From positions 1-64,000 of the forward strand of contig CAVXLJ010000010.1 in assembly GCA_963762605.1 (NCBI GenBank): a stretch of DNA of 64,000 nt, given 5' to 3'. A program made the position numbers and the translations under genes. Below, piece by piece: positions 27,989 through 36,144 of this stretch (position 1 is its first letter; the number at the start of each line of letters is the position of its first letter). This DNA is from CAVSRC01 sp963762605. Lineage in GTDB: Bacteria > Pseudomonadota > Alphaproteobacteria > Rhizobiales > Kaistiaceae. The notes under the pieces are model-generated. The model saw nothing but the letters and a program-made list of their open reading frames with translations. It was not told the origin of the DNA and did not search any database.

Positions 27989-29575
27989 CTACACCGCCAC
28001 TGCCGCGCCGTCAGAGCGCGGATCGGCGGCACCGAACAGGCGGCCATCCGGACGGCGCACGATTGCGCCGGCATGGCCGAGCGCGTCGTCATAGGCCGCC
28101 GGCAAGAGGGCGATCCGGTGGCCGGCGCGTTCCAGTGCCGCCACCAGGTCCGGATCGAACCGGTTTTCCATCATCACGCCGACATCGTCTCCGCCCCAGC
28201 TGCGCCCGAGCCGCCAGCGCGGCGCGGCGATGGCCTCGCCCAGTTCCATGCCGAAGCGGGCGTAGCGGGTGAAGACCGCGGCCTGGAACTGTGGCTGGCC
28301 GTCGCCGCCCATCGAACCATAGGCCATGATCCGCCCGTCCGTGAAACGGGCGAAGGCCGGATTGAGCGTGTGGAACGGCTTGCGGCCGGGCTTGAGCGGG
28401 TTCACCGCGTTCGGGTCGAGCGAGAAGCTGATGCCGCGGTTCTGCCAGGTGATGCCGGTGCGCGGCAGCACGACGCCGGAGCCATATTCCCAATAGACCG
28501 ACTGGATGAAGGAGACGGCAAGCCCGGAGCCGTCGACTGTCGCCATGTAGACCGTGTCGCCATCGGCATCGCCGCCCCACGGTGCGGCGCGGCGCCGGTC
28601 GATCGCCTCTGCCTCCTTGGCCAGCCAGCCGGCTTCGAGGAAGCGCTTCACGTCGCCGCCAAAGGTGGGATCGGTTATCTCCGTATCGCGCACGATGAAG
28701 GCGCGCTTGGACGCTTCGATCAGCCCGTGGATGTGGTCGAAGCTCTCGCCACGCGTCACCTTCAGCCGGTCGAACAGGCCGAGAATGATCAGCGAAGCCA
28801 GGCCTTGCGTCGGCGGCGGTGCGTTGAACAGCGCGCCGTCGTCGAGCTTGATCGATAACGGCTCTCTCAGCCGCGCCTCGTGGCGGCGGAGATCCTCGCG
28901 TGTCACCGGACTGCCGATTTCCTCGAGATCGGCGGCGATCTCGACGGCAACGTCGCCGCGATAGAAATCGCCGAAGCCCGCTTGGGCGAGGTGATCAAGC
29001 GTATCGGCGAGACGCGGCTGGCGCCAGTTGGTGCCGATCTCCGGCGCCTTGCCGTCGGCAAGGAAATGCTGGGCGAAGCCCGGAACGTCCTTCAACGCCT
29101 CGACATTGCCCACCGTCTTGCGCCATTGCGACGGGCTCACCGGCACGCCGTCGCGCGCGAAGCCGATTGCATCACCCAGGAGGTCACGCCGCGACAGGCG
29201 CCCGCCCAGGCTGGCTGCCGCCTGCATGGCCATCGCCCATCCCGACACGGCGCCGGCGACGGTAAGCGCCGCCAGGGCCCCGCGCGCCGGCAGCTCGTCG
29301 TAGCCTTCCTTGCGGTAGCGTTCGATGGTCGCCAGCGATCCGGCCGCGCCGCAGGCATCGATGAAGCGCGGCGGCCTGCCGGGCTCGGCGATGATCATGA
29401 AGGCGTCGCCGCCGATCGAATTCATGTGCGGATAGGTGACCGCGATGGTCGCCGCTGCGGCGATCATCGCTTCCACCGCATTGCCGCCGGCACGCATGAC
29501 CTCGGCCGCCGATTCCGCCGCCGCCCGGTGCGGCGCTACCGCCATGCCCTTCTCGCTGACCACCGTCTCGTTCAT
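27989..29575 (-). CDS. Gamma-glutamyltransferase family protein
   Basis: A 528-residue Ntn-hydrolase of the gamma-glutamyltranspeptidase family. It opens VAPHRAAAESAAEVMRAGGN, and IGGDAFMIIAE is the family motif. The precursor is cut before the catalytic threonine, seen in GDTVYMATVDGSGLAVSFIQ. SMGGDGQPQFQ follows in the small subunit. No signal peptide is visible from ATG 29575 (MNETVVSEKGMAV), so the enzyme looks cytosolic, unlike the periplasmic E. coli Ggt; it may be one of the YwrD-like paralogues. It is divergent from the ArsR operon. Confidence 0.92.
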   Translation of the reverse strand: MNETVVSEKGMAVAPHRAAAESAAEVMRAGGNAVEAMIAAAATIAVTYPHMNSIGGDAFMIIAEPGRPPRFIDACGAAGSLATIERYRKEGYDELPARGALAALTVAGAVSGWAMAMQAAASLGGRLSRRDLLGDAIGFARDGVPVSPSQWRKTVGNVEALKDVPGFAQHFLADGKAPEIGTNWRQPRLADTLDHLAQAGFGDFYRGDVAVEIAADLEEIGSPVTREDLRRHEARLREPLSIKLDDGALFNAPPPTQGLASLIILGLFDRLKVTRGESFDHIHGLIEASKRAFIVRDTEITDPTFGGDVKRFLEAGWLAKEAEAIDRRRAAPWGGDADGDTVYMATVDGSGLAVSFIQSVYWEYGSGVVLPRTGITWQNRGISFSLDPNAVNPLKPGRKPFHTLNPAFARFTDGRIMAYGSMGGDGQPQFQAAVFTRYARFGMELGEAIAAPRWRLGRSWGGDDVGVMMENRFDPDLVAALERAGHRIALLPAAYDDALGHAGAIVRRPDGRLFGAADPRSDGAAVAV

Positions 29576-29643
29576 CTGAATTGCCGTTCTCCTCAAAGTC
29601 CACGCCAACTCTTGCTGCTTTGCACCGGTCTTGCCAATGGGGC

Positions 29644-29673
29644 TTGACATGCAACTAAATGGTTGCATATTAT
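29644..29673 (+). promoter_or_regulatory. Promoter with overlapping operator of the ArsR operon
   Basis: A TTGACA -35 (29644-29649), 18-base spacer and TATTAT -10 (29668-29673) precede the ArsR ATG at 29681 by only 7 bases, so the transcript is likely leaderless. The operator ATGCAACTAAATGGTTGCAT (29649-29668) is a perfect 7-bp inverted repeat around 6 bases filling the spacer. Autorepression by the ArsR protein is inferred. Confidence 0.8.
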
Positions 29674-29680
29674 CCCGGCC

Positions 29681-30004
29681 ATGGATGAGGTGTTCAAGGC
29701 GCTGGCCGATGCGACCCGCCGCGAGCTGCTCGACCGTCTGAGGGCCGAGAACGGTCAGACGCTGGGCGAGTTGTGCGAGCGGATGGCGATGAGCCGGCAG
29801 GCGGTGAGCAAGCACCTGGCCATCCTCGAGGCAGCCAACCTCGTGGCGACTGTGCGGCGCGGCCGCGAGAAACTGCACTACCTGAACCCGGTCCCGATCG
29901 GCGAGATCTACGACCGCTGGATCGGCAAGTACGAACGCGCGCGCGTTGCGGCGCTGGCCGACCTGAAGCGTGCTCTTGAGGAGAAAGACGATGGCGAAAC
30001 CTGA
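29681..30004 (+). CDS. ArsR/SmtB-fold winged-helix repressor
   Basis: A 107-residue regulator that begins MDEVFKALADATRRELLDRL, with the helix-turn-helix TLGELCERMAMSRQAVSKHL and wing VRRGREKLHYLNP. It lacks the ELCVCDL metal site of ArsR/SmtB sensors, so a metal is probably not the signal. Such regulators typically sit before SRPBCC (AHSA1-like) genes, as here. The ATG at 29681 was chosen because it follows a leaderless-type promoter; an in-frame TTG at 29663 lies within the operator. The gene overlaps the next one by 14 bases. Confidence 0.93.
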   Translation: MDEVFKALADATRRELLDRLRAENGQTLGELCERMAMSRQAVSKHLAILEAANLVATVRRGREKLHYLNPVPIGEIYDRWIGKYERARVAALADLKRALEEKDDGET

Positions 30005-30425
30005 GCTTGTGTACGTCAACACCATCAAGACGACGCCGGAGCGCCTGTGGCAGGCGCTGACCGATCCGGAATTCACCCGGCGCTACTGGTACGGCACACG
30101 CGTCGAATCCGACTGGCAGGAGGGCTCACCCGTCCTCTTCCGCAAGCAGGAGGGCATGGGCGAGCCCGACACGGGCACCGTGCTCGTCGCCGACAGGCCG
30201 AAGACCCTCTCCTTCTCCTGGCACGTCTCTTACGGCGATTTCGCCGAGGAGAAGGATTCGCGGGTGACCTTCACCATCGAGCCTGACGGCAGCGACCACG
30301 TGAAGTTGACCCTCGTCCACGACCAGTTCCAGGAAGGCAGCGCCCTAAAGGAGACCATGGCCAAGGGCGGCTGGCCGCCAATTCTCGCCAACCTCGTCAA
30401 GATGCTGGAAGGAGCCGGACAATGA
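29991..30425 (+). CDS. SRPBCC (AHSA1-like) protein 1
   Basis: A 144-residue helix-grip protein, VYVNTIKTTPERLWQALTDP then EFTRRYWYGTRVESDWQEGS, typical of the AHSA1/START-like group that binds hydrophobic ligands. ATG 29991 overlaps the regulator's end. It is followed by a second paralogue with an ATGA junction at 30422-30425. The ligand is unknown. Confidence 0.92.
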   Translation: MAKPELVYVNTIKTTPERLWQALTDPEFTRRYWYGTRVESDWQEGSPVLFRKQEGMGEPDTGTVLVADRPKTLSFSWHVSYGDFAEEKDSRVTFTIEPDGSDHVKLTLVHDQFQEGSALKETMAKGGWPPILANLVKMLEGAGQ

Positions 30426-30868
30426 GCAGCACGTTCGTCTACGTCACCTATATCCGCGCGACGCCACAGAAGGTGTGGGATGCGTTGCTGAAGCCCGAGT
30501 TCACCCGGCAATATTTCTTTGGGGTCACGATGGATTCCGACTGGAAGGTCGGTTCGCCGTGGAAGATGACCCACCCGGACGGCACCGTCAGCGACGCCGG
30601 CGAGGTGATCGAGAGCGATCCCCCGAAACGCCTGGTCCTCAAGTGGCGCAATGAGTTTCCCAATCTCAAGCCCGAGGGCTTCACCCGCTGCAGCTTCGAC
30701 ATTTCGGCAGAAGGCGATCTGACCAGGCTGCAGGTCGTCCACGAGGCCGACATCGACAATTCCAAGACGATCGCTGCGGTGTCCGGCGGCTGGCCGAAGA
30801 TCCTGTCGGGCCTGAAGACGCTGCTGGAGACCGGCACGGCGCTCGATGCCCCGCGCGGCAGCCAATAG
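30422..30868 (+). CDS. SRPBCC (AHSA1-like) protein 2
   Basis: A 148-residue paralogue of the preceding gene: VYVTYIRATPQKVWDALLKP then EFTRQYFFGVTMDSDWKVGS, the same core pattern of residues. Its ATG overlaps the preceding stop by 4 bases, so the two are translationally coupled. It is probably a tandem duplication followed by divergence. No catalytic site is visible. Confidence 0.92.
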   Translation: MSSTFVYVTYIRATPQKVWDALLKPEFTRQYFFGVTMDSDWKVGSPWKMTHPDGTVSDAGEVIESDPPKRLVLKWRNEFPNLKPEGFTRCSFDISAEGDLTRLQVVHEADIDNSKTIAAVSGGWPKILSGLKTLLETGTALDAPRGSQ

Positions 30869-30917
30869 GCAGGCCCCCCAACCAACGAACCGATCCCACC
30901 TGCAGGAGAGCACAACC

Positions 30918-31478
30918 ATGAATGCCATCGTCCGCGACATCGGAAAAGACGCCGCAGCCGAAAGCGCCTACGGCGTGCTGACCGACCCCACCACGTTGAC
31001 CCTGCGTCGCCGGATATCCGGGCCGATCGAGCGCGTCTGGGCCTACCTCACCGACAGCGACCTGCGCCGCCGGTGGCTCGCTTCGGGGCAGATGGAAATG
31101 AAGGTCGGCGCCATGTTCGATCTGACCTGGCGCAACGACGAACTGACTACGCCGCCGGGCCAGCGCCCGGAAGGCTTTCCCGGCGTACACACCAACGAGA
31201 ACCAGCTTCTCGCGGTTGAGCCCAACCGCCGCCTGACGTTCGCCTTTTCCACCTATGGCGAGGTGACGTTCGAGCTGGAGCCGCAAGGCCGCGACGTGCT
31301 GCTGACGCTGATCCACAGCGGCATCACCGATCGCGGCCTGCTGCTGATCGTGGCCCCGAGCTGGCACAATCACCTCGACCTTCTGGTTGACCACCTGGCC
31401 GACCGGACGCCGGACGAGCCGTACTGGGACAAGATGAGCCGCCTGCGGGCGGACTACGAACGGCGGATGCCTGCCTGA
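30918..31478 (+). CDS. SRPBCC (AHSA1-like) protein 3
   Basis: A 186-residue third SRPBCC protein (LTLRRRISGPIERVWAYLTD, then SDLRRRWLASGQMEMKVGA). It has an N-terminal extension of about 30 residues that the first two lack. ATG 30918 is preceded by GCAGGAGAG. It is 49 bases from the second paralogue and probably in the same transcript. Confidence 0.9.
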   Translation: MNAIVRDIGKDAAAESAYGVLTDPTTLTLRRRISGPIERVWAYLTDSDLRRRWLASGQMEMKVGAMFDLTWRNDELTTPPGQRPEGFPGVHTNENQLLAVEPNRRLTFAFSTYGEVTFELEPQGRDVLLTLIHSGITDRGLLLIVAPSWHNHLDLLVDHLADRTPDEPYWDKMSRLRADYERRMPA

Positions 31479-31632
31479 CGGCGGATACGGCACGGAACAG
31501 GCGGGACAACGGGCGCCCAAGGCCCAAACCCCGCCTCCTCCTCCGAACTTCTTTCAACACGTGGCGACGTGCCCGGCCGGACAGCCGAGCCGGGGCGAGA
31601 CGGACGACTGTTGCACTCGAATGGAGAGAACC

Positions 31633-32385
31633 ATGACGACGCACATGACAGGCACTCGCGCGGAATGGCTGGCGGCGCGGCTCGACCTTCTCGAAGCGGA
31701 AAAGGAATTGACCCGGCAAAGCGACGCGGTCGCCAAGCGGCGACAGGCGCTCCCCTGGGTGAGGATCGACAAGGATTATCGCTTCGACACCGATGACGGC
31801 TCCGCGTCCCTCGCCGACCTGTTTCAGGGCCGTTCGCAGCTCATCGTCTACCACTTCATGTTCGGCCCCGATTACAAGGCAGGCTGCCCGTCCTGCTCGT
31901 CGATCGCCGACGGGTTCAACGGCAATGCGGCGCATCTCATGAACCACGACGTGATGTTCTGGGCGGTGTCGCGGGCGCCCTTGGCCAAGCTGCAGGCGTT
32001 CAAGCAGCGCATGGGCTGGTCGTTCCCCTGGGCGTCATCGTTCGAGAGCGATTTCAACTTCGACTTCGCCGTCGGCCTGACGGAGAAGCAGCAGCGCGAG
32101 GACGGCGCCGAGTACAATTACCGGCGCGAGACGCCCAATCCCGACATCGGACGGAAGGGTCCTACCTTCGCCCCGGCGGCCCAGGCCGGGACCGACAACG
32201 CCACCTTCCTGCGCGAACGGCCCGGCATGAGCGCCTTCGCGATCGAGGACGGCGCCGTCCATCACACCTACTCGGCCTATGCCCGCGGGCTCGACGGCCT
32301 GTGGGGCGTCTACCAGTGGCTCGACCGCGCCCCGCTCGGCCGCAACGACAGCGGCTTCTGGATGCGCCACCATGACCGCTACTAG
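31633..32385 (+). CDS. DUF899 thioredoxin-like protein
   Basis: A protein of about 250 residues of the DUF899 family, related to thioredoxin-like folds. LPWVRIDKDYRFDTDDGSAS opens the domain; YHFMFGPDYKAGCPSCSSIA carries the Cys pair GCPSCS; and VSRAPLAKLQAFKQRMGWSF and DFNFDFAVGLT are family motifs. I prefer ATG 31633 because GGAGAGA sits just before it; an in-frame ATG at 31621 would overlap that site. DUF899 genes often occur with ArsR-SRPBCC cassettes. Biochemical function is unknown. Confidence 0.9.
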   Translation: MTTHMTGTRAEWLAARLDLLEAEKELTRQSDAVAKRRQALPWVRIDKDYRFDTDDGSASLADLFQGRSQLIVYHFMFGPDYKAGCPSCSSIADGFNGNAAHLMNHDVMFWAVSRAPLAKLQAFKQRMGWSFPWASSFESDFNFDFAVGLTEKQQREDGAEYNYRRETPNPDIGRKGPTFAPAAQAGTDNATFLRERPGMSAFAIEDGAVHHTYSAYARGLDGLWGVYQWLDRAPLGRNDSGFWMRHHDRY

Positions 32386-33040
32386 GTCGCTCACCGCAAG
32401 CGTCGCGGCCCTTGCGGCGACCCTCGGATTGGCCGCCGTGTGCTGGGCCGTCGTGGCCCACCAGATGGCCGGCATGGACATGGGCGTGATGGCGCCGCGC
32501 GGCCCCTTCGCCCCGTTCATTGAGATGTGGGTCGTGATGATGGCGGCCATGATGCTGCCCGGCCTCACACCGACGGTGTTGCGACGCGCTCGCAATGGTG
32601 GCCGCGCCCGCGACGTCCTGCTGTTCGTGGCGTCCTACCTGGTCGTCTGGGCCATCTTCGGCTTGCCGGTCTACGCGGTCTATCGGCCGCACGGCGCGCT
32701 GATTGCCGGACTGGTCACCATCGCCGCCGGCCTCTACGAGCTGATGCCGCTCAAGCAAACCTGTCGTAGCCGCTGCTGCAGCGCCGGCCATTCCGGCTTC
32801 ACATTCGGCCTCTGCTGCCTGGGGTCTAGCCTCGGCCTGATGCTGATGCAGGTAGCGCTGGGCATCATGAGCATCGCCTGGATGGTCGTCGCGTCGATCC
32901 TCGTCGTCGGTCAGAAGCTGCTGGCCCCGAAGCCTTCGATCGACCGGCCGATCGCCCTAGCGATCATCCTGCTGGGCGCGCTGATCATCGTTGCGCCGTC
33001 ATCGGTGCCGGGGCTGATGCCGGCCATGCACCCCGCTTAG
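32372..33040 (+). CDS. DUF2182 integral membrane protein
   Basis: A 222-residue membrane protein of the DUF2182 family. Motifs: HQMAGMDMGVMAPRGP in the first outer loop, EMWVVMMAAMMLPGLTPTVL in helix 2, and LYELMPLKQTCRSRCCSAGH, then FTFGLCCLGSSLGLMLMQVA. The Met, His and Cys content suggests metal binding, a common but unproven annotation of the family. ATG 32372 overlaps the DUF899 stop by 14 bases, so it is the last gene of the ArsR-led operon. Confidence 0.92.
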   Translation: MTATRSLTASVAALAATLGLAAVCWAVVAHQMAGMDMGVMAPRGPFAPFIEMWVVMMAAMMLPGLTPTVLRRARNGGRARDVLLFVASYLVVWAIFGLPVYAVYRPHGALIAGLVTIAAGLYELMPLKQTCRSRCCSAGHSGFTFGLCCLGSSLGLMLMQVALGIMSIAWMVVASILVVGQKLLAPKPSIDRPIALAIILLGALIIVAPSSVPGLMPAMHPA

Positions 33041-33094
33041 CGGGGCCGCGCCGGGGGCAACGCCGACTTTTTTCGGCCAAGGCTCAAATCGTTC

Positions 33095-33505
33095 TTGATT
33101 GTGAAACCTTTTGGCCCTACCTACCGCGCTGCCCAAATTCGCACGTGCCTGTGGTCGCATGAAGTCCGAGGGCGAACCGCCGGGGAAGATCCCGGACGCT
33201 TCGAAGGACGCGGCTTAAAGCAACGACGTAGCGGGCTTTTTTGGTCTCAGTCGGCTTTCCATCAGCCGGCGTTACTGAAGAGGCATCTACTTCTTGCCGG
33301 GCGTGCGGATCGGGTCTCCCGCTCCAAGCGAAGGCAGCGAAAGACCGGACAGCCCTGTCCGCCTGTCGACTGCCACCCGCAAACCAGCCGGACAATCCGG
33401 CAAACCGGGACGCGTGTCTCCGGAACGATCGTCTCCACATCGATCGTCCGGCTGCAGGCCGACCGGCGGTTCGCAACTTCATCTTCGCTTGGGGAGAGCC
33501 CGAGA
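33095..33505 (+). ncRNA. Structured leader of ornithine decarboxylase, probable speF RNA element
   Basis: The 465-base gap before the decarboxylase is too long for a simple UTR. A possible promoter (TTGATT 33095-33100, TACCTA 33118-33123) would give a leader of about 375 bases. It contains many hairpins: CCGGG/CCCGG (33180-33195), CGGCT/AGCCG (33252-33268), GGACA/TGTCC (33347-33360), GCCGGA/TCCGGC (33387-33401) and a bulged 10-bp stem (33421-33450). Alphaproteobacterial decarboxylase genes of this class are known to carry a large conserved leader (the speF motif, a putative regulatory RNA). I assign this by position, length and structure, not by alignment. Confidence 0.6.
33159..33218 (+). 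other. Possible leader peptide ORF in the decarboxylase leader
   Basis: An ATG at 33159 opens a 19-codon frame, MKSEGEPPGKIPDASKDAA, ending in TAA. It ends 18 bases before a T-run (33237-33242) following a weak AAAGC/GCTTT stem. No strong ribosome site is seen. It might regulate by translation of the leader, or the open frame may be chance. Confidence 0.25.
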
Positions 33506-34636
33506 ATGACCGCTCGTATCCGCGATTTCCTGCGCGACCGACGACCCGAAGGCCCCTGCCTGGTCGTCGACCTCGACATCGTCCGCGACAACTATCGCGC
33601 TTTCGCCACCGCCATGCCGGATAGCCGCGTCTATTACGCGGTGAAAGCCAACCCGGCGCCGGAGATTCTCCGGCTGCTCGCCGAGCTCGGTTCCAGCTTC
33701 GATTGCGCCAGTGTGGCGGAGATCGACATGGCGCTCACCGCCGGGGCCACGCCGGAGCGCATCTCCTACGGCAACACCATCAAGAAGGAGCGCGACATCG
33801 CCGCCGCCTACGAGCGCGGCATCCGCCTGTTCGCCGTCGATTGCCAGGAGGAGGTCGAGAAGATCGGCCGCGCCGCCCCGACGGCCAAGGTCTTCTGCCG
33901 CATCCTGATTGCCAATGACGGCGCCGAATGGCCGCTGTCGCGGAAGTTCGGCTGCGCCCCCGAGATGGCCGTCGACGTTCTCGAGCACGCCCATCGTCTC
34001 GGCCTCGACGCCTGCGGCGTCTCCTTCCATGTCGGGTCGCAGCAGCCCAACCCGGAAGCCTGGGATTCGGCGCTCTCCGCCTCGGCCGAGATCTTCCGCG
34101 AACTCGGCGAGCGCGGCATCCGCCTGCGCATGGTCAACATGGGCGGCGGCTTCCCGGCCAGGTACCTGAAGCGGATCCCGGTGGTGAAGACCTACGGCCA
34201 GGCGATCTCCGACGCGCTCATCAAGCACTTCGGCAACCGCATCCCCGAGACCATCATCGAGCCCGGCCGCGGCATGGTCGGCGACGCCGGCATCATCAAG
34301 GCCGAGGTCGTGCTGATCTCGCGCAAGCAGGACGACGATCCCCTGCGCTGGGTCTATCTCGACATCGGCAAGTTCGGCGGGCTGGCCGAGACCATGGACG
34401 AGGCGATCCGCTACCCGATCAGGACGCCGCGCGACCGCGACGCCAGGAGCCCCTGCGTCATCGCCGGACCGACCTGCGATTCGGTCGACGTGCTCTACGA
34501 GAAGGCGCCCTACGACCTGCCGGTGTCGCTGTCGATCGGCGACGAGGTGCTGATCGAGGGCACCGGCGCCTACACCACGACCTACGCCTCCGTCGCCTTC
34601 AACGGCTTCGAGCCGCTGAAGTCGTATGTGATCTAG
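33506..34636 (+). CDS. Ornithine (or lysine/ornithine) decarboxylase, fold type III
   Basis: A 376-residue PLP enzyme that makes putrescine (or cadaverine), of the eukaryotic-like/alanine racemase fold. The PLP lysine is in VYYAVKANPAPEILRLLAEL. Other hallmarks are FDCASVAEID, GVSFHVGSQQPNPEAW, MVNMGGGFPA, the phosphate-binding IEPGRGMVGDAG and the active-site cysteine loop in GPTCDSVDVLYE. The GPTCDSVD form is typical of ODC. The ribosome site GGGGAGAG precedes ATG 33506. Alphaproteobacteria also use this enzyme for homospermidine, and the synthase gene is at 43877. Control by the leader RNA upstream is likely. Confidence 0.93.
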   Translation: MTARIRDFLRDRRPEGPCLVVDLDIVRDNYRAFATAMPDSRVYYAVKANPAPEILRLLAELGSSFDCASVAEIDMALTAGATPERISYGNTIKKERDIAAAYERGIRLFAVDCQEEVEKIGRAAPTAKVFCRILIANDGAEWPLSRKFGCAPEMAVDVLEHAHRLGLDACGVSFHVGSQQPNPEAWDSALSASAEIFRELGERGIRLRMVNMGGGFPARYLKRIPVVKTYGQAISDALIKHFGNRIPETIIEPGRGMVGDAGIIKAEVVLISRKQDDDPLRWVYLDIGKFGGLAETMDEAIRYPIRTPRDRDARSPCVIAGPTCDSVDVLYEKAPYDLPVSLSIGDEVLIEGTGAYTTTYASVAFNGFEPLKSYVI

Positions 34637-34654
34637 GGCCGCCGGCCTCAACAC

Positions 34655-34745
34655 CCATCGTCACCGCGGCGAAGGCCGGGGTCCACCTTCACCCGCGAGC
34701 CGCGGTTCACGCGCTCCTGGGCTCCGGCCTGCGTCGGAGCGACGA
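34655..34745. repeat. Interspersed palindromic repeat
   Basis: The gap after the decarboxylase contains GCGGCGAAGGCCGGGGTCC and later CTGGGCTCCGGCCTGCGTC, then GGAGCGACG. This is the arrangement of a common alphaproteobacterial intergenic repeat (gaaggccggggtcca ... tgggctccggcctgcg). Its function is unknown; the RNA may fold into a hairpin between the two genes. Confidence 0.55.
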
Positions 34746-34756
34746 AAGACGAGACA

Positions 34757-35278
34757 ATGATCCACTTCGATAGCGAACGCCCTGCCGACACCTTTGCCCG
34801 TGAAGCCCTGCTCGACCGCGTCATGGGACCCGAGCGGCGCTTCAAGCCGTCGGAACGCCTGCGCCGCGGCCGCAAACCCGCAAACGGCCTCGCGCTGGTC
34901 GCCCGCGACGGCGGAAAACTCGTCGGCACGGTGCGCCTGTGGAACGTCAAGGCCGGCGACGCCTCCGCGCTTCTGCTCGGGCCGCTCGCGGTCGATCAGG
35001 CGGCCCAGAGCGAGGGCATCGGCGCCAACCTCATGCGGCTCGCCATCGCGCGTGCCGCCATGATCGGCCACGCCGGCATCATCCTGGTCGGCGATCCCGA
35101 GTATTACGCGCGATTCGGGTTCTCAGCCGAGCCAACCGCCGGCCTGGTCATGCCGGCGCCGGTCGACCGGCGCCGGTTCCTTGGGCTGGAACTGAAGGAA
35201 AGTGCGCTGGCCGGCATAGGCGGACTTGTCACGGCCGCCAGCGAACCGATCCGCCAGGGCCTGCCGCTGGCCGCCTGA
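34757..35278 (+). CDS. GNAT-family N-acetyltransferase
   Basis: A 173-residue GNAT protein. The acetyl-CoA loop is QSEGIGANLMRLAIARA and the final motif is VGDPEYYARFGF, typical of YhbS-like predicted acetyltransferases. It follows the decarboxylase after 120 bases; this neighbour pair is common in Rhizobiales, so polyamine N-acetylation is a reasonable guess but not shown. The stop is 3 bases from the end of the convergent membrane-protein gene. Confidence 0.88.
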   Translation: MIHFDSERPADTFAREALLDRVMGPERRFKPSERLRRGRKPANGLALVARDGGKLVGTVRLWNVKAGDASALLLGPLAVDQAAQSEGIGANLMRLAIARAAMIGHAGIILVGDPEYYARFGFSAEPTAGLVMPAPVDRRRFLGLELKESALAGIGGLVTAASEPIRQGLPLAA

Positions 35279-35281
35279 CGA

Positions 35282-35932
35282 TCAGCCTGCAATCGGTCGG
35301 GCACCCGCGGCCCGGCCGAACACCAGCCCGATGGCGACGCAGGCCAGCGGGAAGACCAGCCCATAACCGGCCACGCCGATCATCCGCCAGTCGAGATTCC
35401 CGACGGCCGGGCCGATCAGGCCGGCGAGGCACAACGCACCCGCCGCGATCAGCCCTGTGCGCGCTGCAGCTGCCGGCCCACGCCCCTTGAACGCCGGCGC
35501 CGCGAACAGCAATGAAAGGCCGAAGAATAGGTGCCAGGCGACAAGCTCGACGGCGTAGAGCAGCGACGGCCACGTCCAGCCGAAGACAAAGCGGTAGTCC
35601 GGCATCGCGGCGACATCGACCTGCCGGCCGACGGTCAGCTGAACGAGATGCACCGTGATGGTCAACGCCGCCATGACCGACATCCACACCAGGGCCATCA
35701 GGCCCGAAAGGCGCGCTTCGGGCGGAGCACATCGATAGATCGTCGCGATCAGGGCAACCTGCAGCACCCCGGAGAGCGCGGTGAGGAGCTCAGCCGCCGT
35801 CAGATACGGCTCGACAGGAACACCGACCGCAACCCCGCCGGCAAACAGCGTCGCGATATAGACCGCGTAGAGCCCGGCCAGACTCCACGCCAGCCGGGCG
35901 CCCAGCAGCAGTGTGGCGCGCGGACCAGTCAT
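35282..35932 (-). CDS. Hypothetical integral membrane protein
   Basis: A 216-residue protein with about six hydrophobic helices (LAGLYAVYIATLFAGGVAVG, LLTALSGVLQVALIATIY, LSGLMALVWMSVMAALTIT, WPSLLYAVELVAWHLFFGL, GLIAAGALCLAGLIGP, VAGYGLVFPLACVAIGLVFG). I do not recognise a family. The start is ATG 35932. No partner is evident. Confidence 0.7.
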   Translation of the reverse strand: MTGPRATLLLGARLAWSLAGLYAVYIATLFAGGVAVGVPVEPYLTAAELLTALSGVLQVALIATIYRCAPPEARLSGLMALVWMSVMAALTITVHLVQLTVGRQVDVAAMPDYRFVFGWTWPSLLYAVELVAWHLFFGLSLLFAAPAFKGRGPAAAARTGLIAAGALCLAGLIGPAVGNLDWRMIGVAGYGLVFPLACVAIGLVFGRAAGARPIAG

Positions 35933-36144
35933 CGTTGCGGCGGAAGCCGGACCGGAATGCCGGCAGGTCGGCCAATTCGCATCTCCGCATGGTAGCGCAC
36001 GCGCGCCGGCGCGCGGCCAGTTTCTCGGTGATCGTCATCACCTTCCGCTTGGAATAATTCCGTCCCGTTGACAGAGATCAACGTCCGGAACACCCTCGCA
36101 TGTCCATTCTTGAATTTAAGGGCGACTTGCCGGGAGGATTGGTG

